From Longimonas halophila (GTDB taxonomy: Bacteria > Bacteroidota > Rhodothermia > Rhodothermales > Salinibacteraceae), in NCBI RefSeq assembly GCF_002554705.1, contig NZ_PDEP01000010.1, positions 62,001 to 126,000 of the forward strand: a stretch of 64,000 nt of DNA, in the 5' to 3' direction. The translations under genes were made by a program, and so were the position numbers. Below, piece after piece: positions 53,179 to 62,150 of the stretch (within the stretch, counting starts at the first letter, position 1; each line of letters opens with the position of its first letter). A model generated the notes under the pieces. It had not been told where the DNA came from, did not search any database, and saw only the letters and a list, made by a program, of their open reading frames with translations.

Positions 53179-53637
53179 TCAGGCAGGCGTATCGGCTGCG
53201 TTGGTAAAGACCTGTACGTACTGGTCCTCTAAGCGTCGCATTTCCGCTTGGCCGTCCTCCGTTTTATCGGTATGACCAAGCAGGTGCAAGACGCCGTGCA
53301 CCGCGTATCGTGCGATTTCGGCACTCACTGAAGTATCGAACTCATCATGACGCTCGCGTGCTGTCTCAACATCTACATACACTTCGCCCTCAAGCGCTTT
53401 GGGCGTTTCGCTCAGGTTGAACGCGAGCACATCGGTGTTGTAGTCGTGGTCGAGATACTGCACGTTTAGGGACCGAATAAGCGTGTGCGTACCGAAGACC
53501 ACGTTCAGAGCTTCGACGGATTGCTCCGACTGCTCTGCAATGACTTGGGTAAGCAGGCGGTCTATCGCATCGATGGGGACTGGGAGCGTATCGAGTTCTG
53601 GGGCAAGCTCGATGGAAATCATGTGGGGGACAGACAT
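53179..53637 (-). CDS. ybeY: Endoribonuclease YbeY (rRNA maturation factor)
   Basis: A 152-residue metalloprotein of the UPF0054 family with the zinc motif HGVLHLLGHTD (HxxxHxxxxxH) and the preceding NVQYLDHDYNTDVLAFNLSE block. It takes part in 16S rRNA 3'-end processing and ribosome quality control. The ATG at 53637 is preceded, at 32 bp, by the cold-shock gene on the same strand, so the two may be transcribed together. This would tie ribosome processing to cold response, an inference from position. Confidence 0.93.
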   Translation of the reverse strand: MSVPHMISIELAPELDTLPVPIDAIDRLLTQVIAEQSEQSVEALNVVFGTHTLIRSLNVQYLDHDYNTDVLAFNLSETPKALEGEVYVDVETARERHDEFDTSVSAEIARYAVHGVLHLLGHTDKTEDGQAEMRRLEDQYVQVFTNAADTPA

Positions 53638-53669
53638 AGAGGAGGAGCGCGAAATGCCAGCGTACTTGG

Positions 53670-54023
53670 CTACAGCGCTGACTCTGCAGGCGTTGAGGCG
53701 TCGTGCGGAATCGAGACGCTGCTTGAGGCAGGCGGGGAGGCCGCTTCGCCATCGCCAGATACTGAGTCCTCAGGTACGGGCGGTGCGTCGTCGTGCTCCG
53801 CTGCATCGCTCTCAGGGTGCACGGAGACAGCATGCAAGCCCTTAGGGCCGTCGTTCAATTCGAAACGAACGGACTGTCCGGTGTGTAGCGTTTTGAAATC
53901 GTCGTCAGATTGAATTTGTGAGTAGTGAACAAATACGTCATCGCCGCCATCCGGATGGTTAATAAACCCATATCCCTTTTTGGCGTCGAACCATTTCACA
54001 GTGCTTTGCTCCATATTATCCAT
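53670..54023 (-). CDS. Cold-shock protein (CspA family) with acidic tail
   Basis: A 117-residue protein. Residues about 4-68 form a cold-shock domain: STVKWFDAKKGYGFI (RNP1 KGYGFI) and DVFVHYSQI (RNP2), then SVRFELNDGPKGLHAVSV. A tail of about 50 acidic, Pro/Ser-rich residues (SDAAEHDDAPPVPEDS) follows, unlike the usual 67-residue Csp. The tail may tune RNA binding or solubility at high salt. Starts at 54023 and 54014 are both ATG. The 330-bp leader contains palindromes. Confidence 0.92.
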   Translation of the reverse strand: MDNMEQSTVKWFDAKKGYGFINHPDGGDDVFVHYSQIQSDDDFKTLHTGQSVRFELNDGPKGLHAVSVHPESDAAEHDDAPPVPEDSVSGDGEAASPPASSSVSIPHDASTPAESAL

Positions 54024-54353
54024 AATTACGCAGCGGTCCGTCGTAAGACACATATAGTGGAGTGTGCCAAAGTATGCTGCAGATTTCTGCAGAGCGTTTA
54101 CACGGCTCCGCAGAACGCAGCAATACAACAAATATGCACACGCTGCGAATATAGAGCTTAGATATACATTCTGTCAAGTCTGGCGTGAAATGAGACGGAG
54201 GGGCCGTGTCATGAATGGCCCGTGTGCCGACATATACGGCACACGATTCGTTCAATGCAGGTTGTACTCGCGCAAGAGTCCCCAGCATCCCCTTGAACGG
54301 CCTGTATGTTGAAGCAAAGGCCGTAAGCGGGGCCCCCAGGCGTGAATAAGCCG
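54024..54353 (-). promoter_or_regulatory. Long leader and promoter region of the cold-shock gene
   Basis: The 330 bp between the stop of the DUF2723 gene and the cold-shock gene hold no supported gene. They contain a perfect inverted repeat CTGCAGA-TT-TCTGCAG (54077-54092) and a 9-bp-stem hairpin (54221-54245). Long structured leaders are known for cspA-type genes; here that is inference. Confidence 0.4.
54221..54245 (-). terminator. Hairpin downstream of the DUF2723 gene
   Basis: CGTGTGCCG (54221-54229) and CGGCACACG (54237-54245) form a perfect 9-bp stem with a 7-nt loop. An adjacent GGGCC/GGCCC stem lies at 54201-54221. No T-run follows, so termination is likely but not certain. Confidence 0.55.
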
Positions 54354-57287
54354 TTAGGGCTGTGGAGGGCCGCCTGCTGGGGGAACGGCAGGGGCCGACG
54401 CAGAGTCGCCGCCGGTGCCCGGAAGCAGCCCCTCGGGATCGGGCGATGCCGAGTCGGTGAGGCCGTAGTCGCGCAGGATGTCGACGGGAATGTCGTACGG
54501 AAGCGTGCGGCGCAGCTCCTCAAATCGCGTATCGAACTGTTCTACGCGATCGGGGCGGTCGGCTTCCTGGTAGCTCATGCGCACCGAGCCCGCAAACCGG
54601 AGGGCAAAGAGGAAGTCTTGCGTGCTGCTGGCCTGCTGCAGCTCCTGGAAGACCATGGGCTCCATATCGGTCATGATTTCAGCCACGCGGTCGGTGGCAC
54701 CCATAGATTCATATGCCTGCGCCGTAAGCACGTAGCTCTGCAGGTTTCCGGCAATGGTACCAAAGGGAACCTGCTCTACAAAGTCGTCGAGAAAGGCGCG
54801 GGCCTCCTCTTCGTGTCCGCTGGAAGCCCATTGCTCGGCGGCATGTGTCACGAACAGGCGATAGCCATCGGCCATGCGGCGGGCATTTTCGTCGTAGTAC
54901 ACATCGGGATCGGCAAGGCCGCGGAAGCGGAAGTCCTGCATCCGGTCGATGGTGATGTCGGGCACCACGCGCCCAAAGCGCTGGTCGTGTTGCACAGGAA
55001 CGATGCGATAGGCCTGGCCCTCAAGTTGCAGGTAATCGTCCAGGTTAAGTCGCCCGCTCTGCGCCACCGTCACGGCAAAGTAGACAGGGCGTGACCAGTC
55101 GTTCTCGGCGTTGCTACGAATGAGGTCGAAGACTGCGAGGTCGGCAATCTGCAGCATATTGCTGCGCTCATCGAAGGGGCGTCCCTCCAGTTGCCACTGT
55201 AGCGGACGGGATACGCGTGCCGAGTCGGAGTCGGCGACCGTACCGTTTTCGATGACAGCTTCCGAATCTACTGGAATCGAAACCGGCTGGGCCCGCCAGG
55301 CGCGAGGGCGAAGCTCTTCGATCTGTTCGTCCGAAAACGAAAACGGAAGCGGCTCCGATTCGTGAGCCTGCTGGTTTTTGAGCTGCTTGATGTACCACGG
55401 CGTGTTCAGAAGCGAGAGGTTGACCACGCGCACATCGCGGCGCACGCCTTCGACCTCTTGCAGGTACCACAGCGGGAAGGTATCGTTGTCGCCGTTGGTA
55501 AACAGGATGGCATTGGGGGCTACGCTGTTAAGCATGTTGTAGGCATAGTCGCTGGGCAGGTAGCGCCCCGACCGGTCGTGACTGTCATAGTTTTGGTAGA
55601 GCATCCAGCCCGGCACGGTAGCCAGTAGGAGTGCGCCTGCTGCGGCCAGCCCAAGCCATCGCTTCGATTTGGACCAGGTGCTGAAGAGGCTGTCTTTGAG
55701 CAGATGGAGCAGGCCGGTGGCCCCGAGTCCGACCCATATGCTGAAGGCAAAGAAGCTGCCCGCGTACGAGTAGTCGCGCTCGCGGGGCTGCATGGGCGTC
55801 TGGTTCAGGTAGATGATGATCCCAATGCCCGTAATGAAGAACAGGAATGCCACGGCTGTGGCGCGACGCCAGTCCCACGTAAAGTGGTAAAAGGCACCAA
55901 AGAGCCCCAGGAGGAGCGGAAGCGCAAAGTAGACGCTGCGTCCGGCGCGCTCGCTGGGTGTGGCTTCCTCAACCGTGGCCTCGTTAGCAATGTCGGGATC
56001 GAGGAAGGAAATGCCTGTGGCGGCAGGAGCGTCTTGCGTATCGGCAGCCCGCCCGGCAAAGTTCCACAAGAAGTACCGGGTGTACATGTGCCCAATCTGG
56101 TACCGCAGAAAGAAGTCCAGATCGGAGTTGTAGCGGTCGTAGACCTGCGTGTGGCGTGGGTTGGGCGACCAGCGGCGGGGGAACAGCGCCTCCGCATCGC
56201 GCTCCACGCGTCCGGTTTCATCGTTGTAGGTCGACCCGCTGAGCAACGGGCGGTCGCCGTACTGCTCGCGCGACATGTAGGAGACAAAGTTCTCCAGCGA
56301 TGAGGGGTTGTTCTGGTCAATGGGCGGGTTGATCGAGCTGCGAATGGGGATGAGGAAGTAGGAGGAGTACCCAATGAGCCCGAGTACTACATAGAGCACG
56401 AGCAGGTTGGCAACGCGCATCCGTTTGGTATGGGTGATGTAGAGCCCATAGACCAGCAGCGAGGCCATGATTGTAAGCACGAGGAACGGGGCCTGGGTGG
56501 CTTCCAGCACCGTCGGCAGGCCCTGAATAATGCCTGGATACAGCAGAAAGAAGATGCCCGATGCGATGCCTCCAGCCAGCGCCAGATACTGAAACCGCGT
56601 GCCTGCGCTCCAATCGGGATTATCGTAGCGCTGGAAAAACACGATAAGCGCCACAAAGAAGAGCGAGAGCAGGCTAAGCAGGTGGATGCCAATAGCGAGC
56701 CCGTACAGGTAGGCAACCACCAGCAGCCACCGCTCCGACGAGGAGCCCAGGACGTGCTTTACGCCGCGTGCCAGGTCACGGTCTTCGGCTTGCGCGTACT
56801 CGCTCCACTTTAGCGTAAGCCAGACGCAGAGCGTGGTGAAAAAGGTCGACAACGCATACGTTTCGGCCTCCACCGCGTTAAACCAGAACGAGTCCGACAC
56901 TGCGAGCGTGAGCGCGCCCACGAGGCCACCCACATAGGCGGTGACGCGCACACTGGGCGTCCATGTTGACTTCGGGCCGCGCCACTCGCGTATGAGCTGC
57001 AGTACGATGAGGTACGTCAGTGTCACCGCAGCGGCACTGGCAAGCACCGAGATCATGTTCATGGAGAGCGCCACATATGAGGCGGGCACGAACATCGAAA
57101 AGAGACGGCCCACCAGCATGTAGAAGGGCGCCCCGGGCGGGTGGGGAATCTGAAGCGTGCTCGACACAGCGATCCGTTCGCCCGGATCCCAGAACGAGAC
57201 CGTGGGGGCTACGGTGAGCGCATACAGGATCAGCGCAAAGGCGAAAAGAGCAGCCGGAAGATACCGGTCGAGGTGCGACCAATTCAT
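54354..57287 (-). CDS. DUF2723 integral membrane protein (GT-C-like)
   Basis: A 977-residue protein with about twelve membrane helices in the first 550 residues and a long soluble C-terminal part. The opening FWDPGERIAVSSTLQIPHPPGAPFYMLVGR matches DUF2723 (W-D-x-GE...HPPGxP...), with acidic Asp/Glu in the first outer loop like the catalytic residue of GT-C glycosyltransferases. EAETYALSTFF and PMQPRERDYSYAGSFFAFSIW are further family blocks. The family is common in Bacteroidota and is proposed to act in protein O-mannosylation or lipid-linked glycan transfer. The C-terminal region is helical with repeat-like segments. Confidence 0.88.
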   Translation of the reverse strand: MNWSHLDRYLPAALFAFALILYALTVAPTVSFWDPGERIAVSSTLQIPHPPGAPFYMLVGRLFSMFVPASYVALSMNMISVLASAAAVTLTYLIVLQLIREWRGPKSTWTPSVRVTAYVGGLVGALTLAVSDSFWFNAVEAETYALSTFFTTLCVWLTLKWSEYAQAEDRDLARGVKHVLGSSSERWLLVVAYLYGLAIGIHLLSLLSLFFVALIVFFQRYDNPDWSAGTRFQYLALAGGIASGIFFLLYPGIIQGLPTVLEATQAPFLVLTIMASLLVYGLYITHTKRMRVANLLVLYVVLGLIGYSSYFLIPIRSSINPPIDQNNPSSLENFVSYMSREQYGDRPLLSGSTYNDETGRVERDAEALFPRRWSPNPRHTQVYDRYNSDLDFFLRYQIGHMYTRYFLWNFAGRAADTQDAPAATGISFLDPDIANEATVEEATPSERAGRSVYFALPLLLGLFGAFYHFTWDWRRATAVAFLFFITGIGIIIYLNQTPMQPRERDYSYAGSFFAFSIWVGLGATGLLHLLKDSLFSTWSKSKRWLGLAAAGALLLATVPGWMLYQNYDSHDRSGRYLPSDYAYNMLNSVAPNAILFTNGDNDTFPLWYLQEVEGVRRDVRVVNLSLLNTPWYIKQLKNQQAHESEPLPFSFSDEQIEELRPRAWRAQPVSIPVDSEAVIENGTVADSDSARVSRPLQWQLEGRPFDERSNMLQIADLAVFDLIRSNAENDWSRPVYFAVTVAQSGRLNLDDYLQLEGQAYRIVPVQHDQRFGRVVPDITIDRMQDFRFRGLADPDVYYDENARRMADGYRLFVTHAAEQWASSGHEEEARAFLDDFVEQVPFGTIAGNLQSYVLTAQAYESMGATDRVAEIMTDMEPMVFQELQQASSTQDFLFALRFAGSVRMSYQEADRPDRVEQFDTRFEELRRTLPYDIPVDILRDYGLTDSASPDPEGLLPGTGGDSASAPAVPPAGGPPQP

Positions 57288-57467
57288 GCAGGAGGGCAGC
57301 AGCTACGAAATCAGAACAAAGCGGAGGCCGCTCCAGAGCGATGCAAGAGCGGAAGTGCAACATGCACGTCAATGCAGCCAACAGGCCACGGATCCAACAA
57401 ACGAACAGATGCGCGAGAATCGGATGCGTAGGTTATGCAAATCGGGCAAAGATTGCGGCAGATCTCG

Positions 57468-58136
57468 TTAGGCCGCGCCGTCGACGATGACGACGCACTC
57501 GCCTCGCACCTTCGATTCGCTCTCATAGTAGGAGCGCAGCTCCGTTAGGGAGCCACGGCGCAGCTCTTCGTGCATTTTGGTGATCTCGCGCGCCACAGCG
57601 GCCTGGCGGTCGGTGCCCAGGGCCGTGGCCAGGTCGCCAAGTGTGCGCACCAGCCGGTACGGCGACTCATAAAGAACGAGGGTGCGCGGCTCGGTCGACA
57701 GCGTTTCCAAACGCGTCTGGCGGCCCTTTTTACGGGGCAAAAACCCTTCAAACACAAAGCGATCGGAGGGTAGTCCGCTTGCGGTAAGAGCCGGTACAAA
57801 GGCGGTTGCTCCCGGAAGCGCCGACACGGGCACGCTTGCTTCGTGGCAGGCACGAGCCAGGTAGAAGCCCGGGTCGGAGATGCCCGGCGTGCCCGCATCG
57901 GTAATGAGGGCAATGTCGTGCCCTACGCGCATTCGCTTTACCAGATGCGGCGTTTTGTCGTGTTCGTTATGGGCGTGGAAGCTGGTGGTGGGCGTATCGA
58001 TGGCGTAGTGATTCAGCAATACGCCCGAGGTGCGCGTATCCTCACAGGCAATAAGGTCAACCTGTTTCAACGTATCGACCGCCCGGTACGTCATGTCGTC
58101 GAGGTTGCCGATAGGAGTAGGCACAAGGTACAGCAT
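57468..58136 (-). CDS. rsmI: 16S rRNA (cytidine(1402)-2'-O)-methyltransferase
   Basis: A 222-residue SAM-dependent methyltransferase of the RsmI family: YLVPTPIGNLDDMTYRAVDTLKQVDLIACEDTRTSGVLL, FHAHNEHDKTP, ALITDAGTPGISDPGF, VSALPGATAFVPALTASGL, FEGFLPRKKGRQ and VLYESPYRLVRTL. It lacks the extra C-terminal domain of some longer RsmI proteins. It methylates the ribose of C1402 in 16S rRNA. The ATG at 58136 begins exactly at the conserved fold; the open frame upstream overlaps the next gene. Confidence 0.94.
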   Translation of the reverse strand: MLYLVPTPIGNLDDMTYRAVDTLKQVDLIACEDTRTSGVLLNHYAIDTPTTSFHAHNEHDKTPHLVKRMRVGHDIALITDAGTPGISDPGFYLARACHEASVPVSALPGATAFVPALTASGLPSDRFVFEGFLPRKKGRQTRLETLSTEPRTLVLYESPYRLVRTLGDLATALGTDRQAAVAREITKMHEELRRGSLTELRSYYESESKVRGECVVIVDGAA

Positions 58137-58221
58137 GCAGGACAGACAAAGCGTAAGGGATGCGAAGAGGCCAGCGGTCCAGCGGAAACTGGAGTATCGG
58201 CTTTGAGGCTGCTGTTCGGAG

Positions 58222-58719
58222 CTACCATTCGGAGCCCGTGCGCGATGGTGGGTCGGGGGGCGTGGGCAGGTCATCGCTATCGTCGGCCCCAAAGAGCGAA
58301 GCTCCCACTGCGCCTCCGATGGCCCCGAACACGGCAAGCAAGACCGCCCCCATAATCATCGACACGATCAGCAGGCCCGTACTGGGCTCTTGCATCATTT
58401 GGCCCTGTTGTTCCTGCACCATCTGCTGCATGTCGACCCCCATGAGGGATTGGAGGACCGATTCGCCATCCAGATTCAACGGCTGCAAGATCCAGTCGAA
58501 GAGCGTGCTAAGCAGCGAGCCAACGAGGCCAGCGCCGGCCCCAAGAGTCGCGCCCTCGACCGGGTCGATGGAGCGGTCGGCTGTGGTGATGTAGTGCCAG
58601 GCGGCTGTGCCTCCACCGAGCATCACACCCAGGCAACACAGCACATTGATCAGCGAAAGGTACGACGTGCTGAGCACGCCTGCAACGATGCCGCCAATAA
58701 ATACAGATTGTAGGCGCAT
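58222..58719 (-). CDS. Hypothetical small membrane protein
   Basis: A 165-residue protein with about four hydrophobic segments (FIGGIVAGVLSTSYLSLINVLCCLGVMLGGG, ATLGAGAGLVGSLLSTLF, LLIVSMIMGAVLLAVFGAIGGAVGASLFG), a Gln/Met-rich central stretch (GVDMQQMVQEQQGQMMQ) and an acidic Pro-rich tail. The Gly-rich repeats of GxxxG resemble small oligomeric membrane proteins of the DUF4199/DUF5518 kind, but a family is not claimed. It lies 85 bp upstream of rsmI on the same strand, so the two are likely co-transcribed. Confidence 0.6.
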   Translation of the reverse strand: MRLQSVFIGGIVAGVLSTSYLSLINVLCCLGVMLGGGTAAWHYITTADRSIDPVEGATLGAGAGLVGSLLSTLFDWILQPLNLDGESVLQSLMGVDMQQMVQEQQGQMMQEPSTGLLIVSMIMGAVLLAVFGAIGGAVGASLFGADDSDDLPTPPDPPSRTGSEW

Positions 58720-58883
58720 AGACAAAAGAAGGAGGCCAGTCTAAACAAGCGAACAGGGGTAACCTACGAATCAAAACAATGAACCGAAACTGCAGAGCGT
58801 TTCGATAAGTCCAGGGCGTTCGGAACAGTAGCGCGCAGGTCAGGATGCCATGCAGGGTGCACGCTCATTAACCCCTACATGGT

Positions 58884-59462
58884 ATGACTTCGTTGGACTG
58901 GCACCGCGTGGCGTATGTTGAATTTGCGTTTGCCACCGTCACGCTCATTATCTTTCCCCTGGCATTGTTGGTGGCCTCGGTGCGCGTACCGGCGGTGCGC
59001 ATGCGCATGCTGGCCTACTGGCGGGCTGCCGCGCTGTTGGGCATCACCGTATATCTGTGGATTGCCGAAATGACCATGGGGTTTATGACGAGTGTAGCGG
59101 CACGCGTCATTGTGCCGTTGGTGCTGTGGCGGGGCGATATTGGCGCCACCTGGAAGCATCCGCTCCCGGAGCCTACGTCATGGCAGGCGCGCGTGTACCG
59201 TGTGTGGTGGTACTTTGTGGTGGTGTATTCCGTCGCGGGTGCTGTGTCTATGATTCCGATGGTTGGCTGTGCTATTACTGGGGACGCCCCAGCGTCGTGC
59301 CAGGCCTGGTACGGCCCGCCACAAGCCTACGCGTCGCTCTTTCACGAAGGGGCCGACTGGTGGATGCTGGGGCGCTGGGCCTGGGTGGCGCTTAGCGCAT
59401 ACAGCCTGTATCTCATGGCTACGATGTATCGGCTGCGCCAGCGGACATCGGAGCGTGCGTGA
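58884..59462 (+). CDS. Hypothetical membrane protein upstream of ccmF
   Basis: A 192-residue protein with four or five hydrophobic segments (VAYVEFAFATVTLIIFPLALLVASV, AALLGITVYLWIAEMTMGFMTSVAARVIVPLVLW, WWYFVVVYSVAGAVSMIPMVGC, WAWVALSAYSLYLMATMYRL). It has two cysteines on one side (GCAITGDAPASC) that could pair outside the membrane. It resembles DUF3177-type cyanobacterial membrane proteins by layout only. It precedes the ccmF gene on the same strand with a 212-bp gap; a link to cytochrome c assembly is possible but unproven. Confidence 0.6.
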   Translation: MTSLDWHRVAYVEFAFATVTLIIFPLALLVASVRVPAVRMRMLAYWRAAALLGITVYLWIAEMTMGFMTSVAARVIVPLVLWRGDIGATWKHPLPEPTSWQARVYRVWWYFVVVYSVAGAVSMIPMVGCAITGDAPASCQAWYGPPQAYASLFHEGADWWMLGRWAWVALSAYSLYLMATMYRLRQRTSERA

Positions 59463-59674
59463 AGCCATAGATAAACGGGCAGGGCCTCTCAATTCGAGGG
59501 GCGCCTACGCATCTGTCGTGCACCGTACCGGTCTGCTTGCAGTGACCTGCGCGCAAATTAACATGAATCAGGACCGGGAGCTTCGGTCCAGTGTGGTGTA
59601 GCAGGAACCGAAAGGCGTGCTGCACCTTGGATCACCCAAGCCGAGCCTCCCCCTTTCTCGATGGTCGTCTACTC

Positions 59675-62140
59675 ATGCTTGGTACCGTTGGAGAGCTGTT
59701 TATCATCAGCGCCTTTGTAGTGTGTGCATTGTCCGGAATCATGTTTTTCTGGGCGGCTCAATCTACTTCTGCAGGCGAACGTCGTCTTTGGACACGCGCT
59801 GGACGCTGGTCGTGGGGCGCTATGTCGGCAGGGGTGCTTGTAGCCTCTGGCATCCTCTGGTACCTGCTGCTGAATCACCAGTACCAGTACGCCTACGTGT
59901 ATCAGCAGACCTCGAACGACCTGCCACTTCGTTACCTGATCTCGGCGTTCTGGGCCGGTCAGGAAGGCTCGTTCCTGCTCTGGGCGCTCATGATGTGTGG
60001 CACCGGCGGACTGCTGATTAGCTACGTGAAGCGCCGGTACGAAGCGCCTGTAATGGCTGTCGTAGCCCTCTGTCAGGCCGCGCTTCTCTCTATGCTCGTG
60101 GGCCTGCAGCTGGGCGACTTGCCTATCGGCGCTTCGCCGTTCATGACGCTGGGCGAGAAGTTTCCGACCGCGCCCATCTTTCAGGACAATCCCGGCTTCA
60201 TCCCGGCCGACGGGCAGGGACTCAACGATCTGCTGCAAAATCCCTGGATGACCATCCACCCGCCGGTGCTGTTCTCGGGCTTTTCCACAATGGTGGTACC
60301 GTTTGCCTTTGCCATTGCGGCGCTGTGGAAACGCAAGTACACGCAGTGGGTGCGCCCGGCGATGCCGTGGACGATCTTTGCCATTCTCATGCTGGGCATT
60401 GGCATTGCCATGGGCGGCTACTGGGCATACGTCACGCTCTCGTTTGGCGGATACTGGGCCTGGGATCCGGTCGAAAACTCGTCGCTGGTGCCGTGGCTCA
60501 TCGGCGTGGCGGCGCTGCATACCATGCTCGTGCAGAAGAAGAGCGGATCGAGCCACAAGGCCGCGCTTATCCTTAGCATTCTGGCCTACGTCTTTGTGGT
60601 ATACTCTACGTTTCTAACACGTAGTGGCATCTTAGGTGACGTGTCGGTGCACTCGTTTGTGGATCTGGGGCTCTACAACCAGCTTCTCATTTGGATCGTG
60701 GGCATGACGGTGCTGGGCCTGGGACTCTTTGCCTGGCGATACAACGAACTGCCCGAGCCGGAGAACGCCCCGCGTATCGTGTCGCGCGAGTTCATGATCT
60801 TCTCGGGCGCCATGGTGCTCGCTGCCATCAGTGCCGTCGTCATTCTGGGAACCAGCACGCCCATCATTGGGCGCATCTTCCAGTCGCAGCCCTCCACCGT
60901 ACCCCTTGAGTTCTACAATCGGTGGACGCTCCCGCTGGCGCTTGGACTGGTGTTCTTGGCCGGCGTCGGGCAGCTTATGTGGTGGAATAAGATGGGCGTG
61001 CAGCATCTGAACCGCGTCATCCTGAAACCTCTGAGCGCCGCTGCGGTGGCGACGATTGCGGTGCTCATGCTTACGCCGTTTGCACAGCAGACGGTCATTC
61101 TGCCCACCGACACCCCGGTGCAAGAGTTTGCCAGTGCGGGCTTCACCGAGGGGCTCGGGGTATTTTGGGATACCTATGGCTATGCCCTCTTGCTGCTGAT
61201 GCTGGTCTTCGGATCGTTCTTCTCGCTCTTTGGCAACGGCATGGTGCTGTGGCGCATTGGCCGCGGCAATCCGCGGATGGCAGGTGGCGCCGTTACGCAC
61301 ATCGGATTTGCCATCATGATGCTGGGCATTGTCGCCTCCAGCTCGTTCGACCGCGCCCTGCCTATGCTCGGCGAAATCCGGACGACCGCTGACATCGAAG
61401 ATGCCTCCCGCGAAAACTTTGTGCTGGCGCGCGGGGAGACGCGTGACGTGAATGGATACGAGATTACCTACCGCGACCGCACCACCAACGACTACGGACG
61501 CGACGAGTACATCCTCGACGTCACCGACCGCCAAAACCGCAGCTATACGGTGCGCCCCGAAGCCTACGAGTCCGACGACGGACAGTGGTTCATGCATCCT
61601 GGGGTGAAGAAGTTCTTCGAGCAAGATCTGTTCGTGTCCGTCACGCCGCGTGCCGCAACGGGCATCGAAGAGGAAGCCTCGGGCGGCGAGTTTCAGCTGG
61701 CACGGGGCGACTCAACGGTCATTGGCAACGATGCGTATGCCATTGCCTTCAAGGGATTCGACATGGAGCTGCCCAACGCCGATGTGGCCGATGATGTGCA
61801 GCTCTCGGTGGGAGCCATTATTGAGATGACGGATCTGGAGACGAATGAGACGCGCCGCCTCACGCCGGTGTACATGATTACCAACCAGCGCACTGAGCGC
61901 TACATCGAGGCGCAGATCGAAGACTGGGGGATCCGGCTGGCCTTTACCAAGATGGATGTGGACTCGGGCCGCGCCAACTTTGCCATTGACGGCGTCGACG
62001 TGATGCCCGACGACTGGGTCGTGGTGCAGGCGCAGGTGAAGCCGCTCATCAGTCTGGTGTGGATCGGCTTCATCATGCTGTCGATGGGCTTCGTGGTGGC
62101 GCTGGTGCGGCGCGTGCAAGACATCCGCCACCGTGCATAG
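59675..62140 (+). CDS. ccmF: Cytochrome c biogenesis protein CcmF/NrfE-like (haem lyase)
   Basis: An 821-residue membrane protein with about fifteen hydrophobic segments. It carries the WWD-type haem-handling motif (FGGYWAWDPVENSSLVPWL), His residues in the flanking outer loops (NPWMTIHPPVLFSGFSTM), and a soluble beta-rich domain near the C-terminus before the last helix (SLVWIGFIMLSMGFVVALV). It joins haem to CxxCH apocytochromes, here presumably ActA, ActE and CoxB. The ATG at 59675 (MLGTVGELFIISAFVV) starts at the first helix; the frame upstream is unlikely. Confidence 0.94.
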   Translation: MLGTVGELFIISAFVVCALSGIMFFWAAQSTSAGERRLWTRAGRWSWGAMSAGVLVASGILWYLLLNHQYQYAYVYQQTSNDLPLRYLISAFWAGQEGSFLLWALMMCGTGGLLISYVKRRYEAPVMAVVALCQAALLSMLVGLQLGDLPIGASPFMTLGEKFPTAPIFQDNPGFIPADGQGLNDLLQNPWMTIHPPVLFSGFSTMVVPFAFAIAALWKRKYTQWVRPAMPWTIFAILMLGIGIAMGGYWAYVTLSFGGYWAWDPVENSSLVPWLIGVAALHTMLVQKKSGSSHKAALILSILAYVFVVYSTFLTRSGILGDVSVHSFVDLGLYNQLLIWIVGMTVLGLGLFAWRYNELPEPENAPRIVSREFMIFSGAMVLAAISAVVILGTSTPIIGRIFQSQPSTVPLEFYNRWTLPLALGLVFLAGVGQLMWWNKMGVQHLNRVILKPLSAAAVATIAVLMLTPFAQQTVILPTDTPVQEFASAGFTEGLGVFWDTYGYALLLLMLVFGSFFSLFGNGMVLWRIGRGNPRMAGGAVTHIGFAIMMLGIVASSSFDRALPMLGEIRTTADIEDASRENFVLARGETRDVNGYEITYRDRTTNDYGRDEYILDVTDRQNRSYTVRPEAYESDDGQWFMHPGVKKFFEQDLFVSVTPRAATGIEEEASGGEFQLARGDSTVIGNDAYAIAFKGFDMELPNADVADDVQLSVGAIIEMTDLETNETRRLTPVYMITNQRTERYIEAQIEDWGIRLAFTKMDVDSGRANFAIDGVDVMPDDWVVVQAQVKPLISLVWIGFIMLSMGFVVALVRRVQDIRHRA

Positions 62141-62150
62141 CTCGCGCCGG

